This document shows positions 60,415 to 64,000 of a DNA stretch of 64,000 bases, in pieces. A program made the position numbers and the translations under genes. The DNA comes from Nocardia jejuensis NBRC 103114 (GTDB taxonomy: Bacteria > Actinomycetota > Actinomycetes > Mycobacteriales > Mycobacteriaceae): positions 62,001 to 126,000 of the forward strand of contig NZ_BDBU01000012.1 in NCBI RefSeq assembly GCF_001613145.1. Direction: 5' to 3'. Positions within the stretch are counted from its first letter, which is position 1. Every line of letters starts with the position of its first letter. The notes under the pieces were generated by a model. It was not told the origin of the DNA. It saw only the letters and a list, made by a program, of their open reading frames with translations, and did no database searches.

Positions 60415-60431
60415 TCACACGTTTCGGGTGA
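60415..60431. promoter_or_regulatory. Regulon box 5 (TCACACGTTTCGGGTGA)
   Basis: A copy of the 17-bp palindrome with an A in place of C at position 5, 34 bp upstream of the gap-sulP-gap unit. Confidence 0.72.
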
Positions 60432-60490
60432 AATCGGCGATCGGCCCGTTCCGGATGAAGCGCAGATCCAGTGAACCTCGGGATCGGGTT

Positions 60491-61219
60491 CTATGCGTTG
60501 ACTTGTTCTCGCTCGCGGTGACGGGACTGCCGCCGGCGCCGCAGCCGGGTCATGAGGCCGACGACTCCGGCCAGATCGAGAAAGAGCAGGAACGTCAGCA
60601 GCAAGGCGTAATGGCTTGCCAGATAAGCATTCTCCCAATCCGAATCGACAATGGCAGCGGTCCGAATCACCGTGAATACGGTTCCGGTGACCCCTGCGAG
60701 CGTGATGCAGACGATCGAGGCCTTGGGCGCGTGTGGCGCGGCCCGGAAAACGTGCACCCCGACGGCGACCATCGCACAGCAGGCAATCAGATTGAACCCT
60801 GAGACCAGCAGTGCGCGAGCGGTACCCCAGCCATCCAAGGTGCTGAAATCCACGTCGGCCGAATCATCCGAGGAAAAGAGGTACAGGCCGAGGAAAAAGA
60901 CCATCCCGACCAGGGCTGCGATGCCGTACACCCAGCGAACGAGCTGCTGTTTGCCCCAGGCGTTCGCGACGATGGCGAATACCATGCAGGCGGCGGCGAC
61001 ATTCGTCACGTCTGCCAGCACACCGGTGAAGTACTCGGGCGCAATGCGTCCACGAAATCCCTGCGGGCGACTCCACCAGCGGAGGCACAGAGAGAAACCC
61101 CAGAAAAAGACGATCAAAGTGAGGGGGCGAGACTCGGGCTGAACCCGCCATAACGTGGACCGCGCGCCGACTGTCGCTGCCGTGATCACCGCGACAGTGG
61201 CGATTGCCCATGCCTGCAT
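60491..61219 (-). CDS. Integral membrane protein of unknown function
   Basis: 242 aa from ATG 61219, one base after the stop of the HTH gene, indicating one transcript; a longer frame overlaps that gene. About seven membrane spans; WSRPQGFRGRIAPEYFTGVLADVTNVAAA lies between spans. The pattern of a small HTH regulator followed by such a membrane protein recurs in Nocardia and mycobacteria and resembles the MAB_1171c-type putative transporters, but this is a weak match. Confidence 0.78.
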   Translation of the reverse strand: MQAWAIATVAVITAATVGARSTLWRVQPESRPLTLIVFFWGFSLCLRWWSRPQGFRGRIAPEYFTGVLADVTNVAAACMVFAIVANAWGKQQLVRWVYGIAALVGMVFFLGLYLFSSDDSADVDFSTLDGWGTARALLVSGFNLIACCAMVAVGVHVFRAAPHAPKASIVCITLAGVTGTVFTVIRTAAIVDSDWENAYLASHYALLLTFLLFLDLAGVVGLMTRLRRRRQSRHREREQVNA

Positions 61220-61220
61220 C

Positions 61221-61589
61221 TCACATGAACCCTTCTGCGAGTCTTCCGGTCCGCTCCCGTCCCTTCTGCGCCCGGTGCGCTTTGGCCTCCGCGGCTTCGA
61301 GCCTTCTGGCCAGCTCCGCAAGCATCTCATTACTTCCGTGGTCCGCGAGAGCTTTGCGCACTCCAGGGCCGTCGGCCTCGTCGCGTGTGAGGTGTCCCGC
61401 CGCGACGAGACCCGTCGTCGGGCTCACACCATAGGTGCGACAGAACAGGATCACGGTCTCGGCCGGCGGCTTGTTGTCACCGAACAAGTGTCGATCGACG
61501 GTGTTCGGGGCCATACCCATCCGGCCCGCCACCGAGCGGATCGAATCGCGCTGCGTTACCGCGTCCCTCCACTCGCTCCAGATGCTCAT
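61221..61589 (-). CDS. Helix-turn-helix regulator, phage-repressor-like
   Basis: 122 aa from ATG 61589 (GTG 61610 is an alternative giving seven more residues). The HTH segment is SIRSVAGRMGMAPNTVDRHLFGDNKPPAETVILFCRTYGVSP (about 17-58), followed by a charged coiled-coil-like tail (MLAELARRLEAAEAKAHRAQ). It is cotranscribed with the membrane protein gene and divergent from a second small HTH gene. A perfect 20-bp palindrome lies in the gap and is a candidate operator. Confidence 0.85.
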   Translation of the reverse strand: MSIWSEWRDAVTQRDSIRSVAGRMGMAPNTVDRHLFGDNKPPAETVILFCRTYGVSPTTGLVAAGHLTRDEADGPGVRKALADHGSNEMLAELARRLEAAEAKAHRAQKGRERTGRLAEGFM

Positions 61590-61742
61590 GCTCCAAGTGT
61601 GGAGTGCCACTGTGTGTCAAGTCAAAGACATGTGAGCCCTTTGCTCAGCGACGCACACAACTGTGACCAGCGCCATATTGCGACAAAAAGCAAGAACAAT
61701 ATCGGGTTCCCGCCTGCGCGATCCCGCCCGTCGAAGTGAATT

Positions 61743-61762
61743 ATGCGCCAATATTGGCGCAT
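61743..61762. promoter_or_regulatory. Perfect 20-bp palindrome between divergent HTH genes
   Basis: ATGCGCCAAT/ATTGGCGCAT, symmetric with no mismatch, in the middle of a 277-bp AT-richer gap between two regulators. It is very likely an operator for one or both. Confidence 0.8.
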
Positions 61763-61807
61763 TTCTGCTCCGGCCATGTTGACCCACACGCTGGTTCCGC
61801 ACATAGT

Positions 61808-61821
61808 TGGTCATGTGACCA
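61808..61821. promoter_or_regulatory. Inverted repeat TGGTCA-TG-TGACCA
   Basis: A 6-bp repeat with a 2-bp spacer, 45 bp upstream of the small HTH gene at 61867. It is a second candidate operator in the same gap, different in sequence from the 20-bp palindrome. Confidence 0.55.
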
Positions 61822-61866
61822 CATTAAAGCGGCAGTTCAATGCCCCTCGCAGGAGACGCATCCCGA

Positions 61867-62073
61867 ATGACAGTACAGCTGAAGCCCGGCCTACTCGATG
61901 CGCTGAAGTTGGCGCACGGCGTGAAGTCCGACAGAGAACTGGCACGGGTGCTCGGAGTGTCCGAGCAATGCATTCGGCGGGCACGCAACGGCAAGCCGAG
62001 TGTTCGACTCATGGGAGCGCTGGCGCAGTTCATGCAGACCGCCGAACCCGAACGGGTCGTGATCTTCTCCTGA
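61867..62073 (+). CDS. Small helix-turn-helix protein
   Basis: 68 aa from ATG 61867, with AGGAGA about ten bases upstream (ATG 61840 is an alternative). The sequence SDRELARVLGVSEQCIRRARNGKPSVRLMGALAQFM is a compact XRE-type HTH filling most of the protein. It is probably a DNA-binding regulator, divergent from another HTH gene and 52 bp upstream of the gene at 62126. Confidence 0.82.
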   Translation: MTVQLKPGLLDALKLAHGVKSDRELARVLGVSEQCIRRARNGKPSVRLMGALAQFMQTAEPERVVIFS

Positions 62074-62125
62074 CCACGAGAGCGCCCGATGGGAGTTCCA
62101 GCCGTGAATCGATCAAGGGGTGATC

Positions 62126-62851
62126 ATGGCAATCCGAGCACACGACGTCGGTCCCATCGCCGCTGAGGCAGCCTTCACCTCCGATTTCGCGGTCGGGACC
62201 GAAGTACCCATGAGCGAGTTCGCGAACAAGCAAGACGTCGAACGTCGCATCATGAACGACCGGCCCGGCATCCTCACGAAATATATGCCCGTGCGCTATG
62301 ACGGAGCCACCGGAACCGTGCTGACCGGCTGCCGCTATCTCTTCGACACCGGAGAGAATGCCCAGCGATATCGACGTTTCCTGGCCGAAGAACTGGAATT
62401 CGAGCCCGGCATCAAATTCTGGAGCCGCCGTTCCCTGATCGACGTGGATCGTCGCCTCTGGCGGGTGGCGGGCGCGCACAATTTCACTCCGCGGAGCGAA
62501 CACGCCGTAGATCGCTTCGAACGCTTCGTCTTTCCCGACGGCGACCCTGGTGCCCAGCTCGAAAAAATCTGGCCCACAGTACGTTCCGCGGCTCGCGAAC
62601 GTGGACTCGGCGCGGCCTGGTTGCTGTATCAGCCACAAGAGCGCCAGCTCGCCATCCACACCGTCGCGCACAAGATCGACGCGGGCGATCCCACCACCTC
62701 CGCCGAGGCTGCGCTGCATCACATCAGCAGCGTGCCTTCTCTGGACGTGTTACTCCCTCCAGAGCTGTACGCGCGCAAGGTCTTCGACCGCAGCGCGATG
62801 ATATGCAGCATCGGCCGCCGCGCTCCCGCCGCACAGCCGCTGATCCGATGA
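62126..62851 (+). CDS. Protein of unknown function
   Basis: 241 aa from ATG 62126, with AAGGGG five bases upstream. No signal peptide or membrane span. Notable parts are YMPVRYDGATGTVLTGCRYLFDTGENAQRYRRFLAEELEFEPGIKFWSR, in which a short-chain redox or monooxygenase-like beta-alpha pattern could be imagined, and VFDRSAMICSIGRRAPAAQPLIR at the end. I do not recognise the family. It probably shares a transcript with the small HTH gene. Confidence 0.78.
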   Translation: MAIRAHDVGPIAAEAAFTSDFAVGTEVPMSEFANKQDVERRIMNDRPGILTKYMPVRYDGATGTVLTGCRYLFDTGENAQRYRRFLAEELEFEPGIKFWSRRSLIDVDRRLWRVAGAHNFTPRSEHAVDRFERFVFPDGDPGAQLEKIWPTVRSAARERGLGAAWLLYQPQERQLAIHTVAHKIDAGDPTTSAEAALHHISSVPSLDVLLPPELYARKVFDRSAMICSIGRRAPAAQPLIR

Positions 62852-62933
62852 GCCCCGTCGCCGTCCGTCCGCAGCCTGTAGATCGCTTCGGTCGACTTCC
62901 TGGGCCGCAGGGCGCAGAGCTTGACCTGAATTG

Positions 62934-64000
62934 TCAGTTCCGCTGCCGCAAATGCACGCGGGCCTGAGCGAACGCGGACAAGGTCGATTCTCCCAGAATG
63001 GGAGTGGCGGTGAAGAACTCCAATCGCACTCCCTGTACGGAAAGCAGGTCATCGGTCCACAACTGACGAATGCTCGGATCGACGCCGCTGAGGTACAGCT
63101 GCCCGTCCACCTCCTCCAAGCGACGCGCGTAGTCCGCGATCACGGCCAGGAATGTGGCGCTCGCGGTCGTTCGCCCGCGCAATCGCACGATCACCACCGG
63201 TGAGCGCGCGCCGACCGGATCGGGCAGGCGGGCCTGCAGGGTGCGCGCGCCCGCGTAGAACAGGCTGCCGTACACATCCAGGATTACGATCTCGTTGTCG
63301 GACAAGCGTTTCGGTGTGACGGTCTCCACCAGGTCGTTGCCTTCCACGCGCAGGCGGACCACGTCGAGGTCGAGGGCTTCCTGATTGAGCTGCATCAACA
63401 GTGACAACGCCACACCCACCCCGACCGCGATGGTCACCGGCAACAGCAACGTCGCGACGAACGTGACGATCAACGCGATGCGCGAGATCGCGCCGCTCCC
63501 CCAGATGCCCTGATAACGGCGCGGATCCAGCGATCCGACCGCAGCGATGATCAGCACTGCCGCCAGCGTGGGCATCGGTACTTTCCCGACAATCCCGGCG
63601 AACACCGCGAGGATCGCCAGCATCCACAGCCCGGTCCAGATCGACGCCCACCGGGTGCGTGCTCCCGCGGCCACGTTCAACGCGGTCTGCCCCACCGACC
63701 CACCCACCGGCATCCCGCGAAACAGCGCCGAGGCGACGTTGCCGATGCCCTGCGCGGCGAAGTCGCGATCGGGTCGGGAGCGTGAGCCATCGGAGTTCGG
63801 TGCGGCTTCGGCCACTCCGGCGCCCTGTACCAGCACGATCACCGCCACCGCCCCGGCGGCCCCCGCCAATGACGGTGTCAGCAGGCCCAGGTGCGGTATC
63901 GCCGGCAGCGGGATTCCGGTGGGGATGGCACCCACGTCGGACACCGTGCTGACCGAATCCCAGCGCAGCGCCCACATCAGCAGACTCGGTACCAGCAGCG
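62934..64000 (-). CDS. SulP family transporter with STAS domain (5' partial)
   Basis: The frame is open to base 64000, so the N-terminal part is outside the window. Visible are the second half of a SulP membrane domain (AAQGIGNVASALFRGMPVGGSVGQTALNVAAGARTRW; PMPTLAAVLIIAAVGSLDPRRY; IALIVTFVATLLLPVTIAVGVGVALSLL) and a C-terminal STAS domain (EIVILDVYGSLFYAGARTLQARL). It is a second SulP protein, clearly different from the one at 57965-59683. It converges on the unknown gene at 62126. Confidence 0.92.
   Translation of the reverse strand, partial: LLVPSLLMWALRWDSVSTVSDVGAIPTGIPLPAIPHLGLLTPSLAGAAGAVAVIVLVQGAGVAEAAPNSDGSRSRPDRDFAAQGIGNVASALFRGMPVGGSVGQTALNVAAGARTRWASIWTGLWMLAILAVFAGIVGKVPMPTLAAVLIIAAVGSLDPRRYQGIWGSGAISRIALIVTFVATLLLPVTIAVGVGVALSLLMQLNQEALDLDVVRLRVEGNDLVETVTPKRLSDNEIVILDVYGSLFYAGARTLQARLPDPVGARSPVVIVRLRGRTTASATFLAVIADYARRLEEVDGQLYLSGVDPSIRQLWTDDLLSVQGVRLEFFTATPILGESTLSAFAQARVHLRQRN

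Overview
The window reads as chromosome of a mycolic-acid actinobacterium, most likely Nocardia or a close relative. This rests on very high GC, GTG/TTG starts, a giant non-ribosomal peptide synthetase (NRPS), MmpL and GAP (glycolipid/sulfolipid-addressing) membrane proteins, a GH76 mannanase, F420-type oxidoreductases, a KstR-type operator and SigF-type sigma factors. The genus is inference. I saw no tRNA, rRNA, CRISPR array, insertion sequence or prophage.

Layout. (1) 1-25.8 kb: one NRPS gene of seven modules, with its 5' end outside the window: C-A-T / C-A-T / C-A-nMT-T / C-A-T-E / C-A-T / C-A-T / C-A-T-TE. It predicts an acylated heptapeptide with an N-methylated residue 3 and a D residue 4. 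Two overlapping genes for 2-oxoglutarate/Fe(II) oxygenase-like proteins face it (25.9-27.9 kb). (2) 28.2-33.2 kb: a co-directional set of a Baeyer-Villiger-type flavoprotein, a short-chain dehydrogenase, a membrane protein, an unrecognised protein, and then a maltokinase-cap-like protein. (3) 33.5-42.5 kb: two paralogous SigF-type sigma factor genes sharing a conserved leader. They bracket a KstR-box-controlled reductase, an F420 enzyme, a tightly overlapping four-gene cassette (GT2, acyl-CoA-dehydrogenase-like, PIG-L deacetylase, methyltransferase) and small stress-type genes. (4) 42.5-48.6 kb: a membrane protein, an MMPL transporter with an unusual tail of three beta-sandwich repeats, a secreted GH76 enzyme and an HNH protein.

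(5) 48.9-60.4 kb: a region in which six copies of a 17-bp palindrome (consensus TCACCCGAWWCRGGTGA) lie in front of nearly every transcription unit. It holds a large LuxR-type ATPase regulator, an AI-2E-family transporter, a SHOCT protein, a DUF389 protein, a DUF7144-like protein, an alkylsulfatase and a gap-sulP-gap operon. I read this as a local regulon, possibly concerned with sulfate esters, sulfolipids or the envelope, with the LuxR-type ATPase as the candidate regulator. This is the most interesting structure in the window. (6) 60.5-64 kb: two divergent helix-turn-helix genes around a perfect 20-bp palindrome, a membrane protein, an unrecognised protein and a second SulP transporter cut by the window end.
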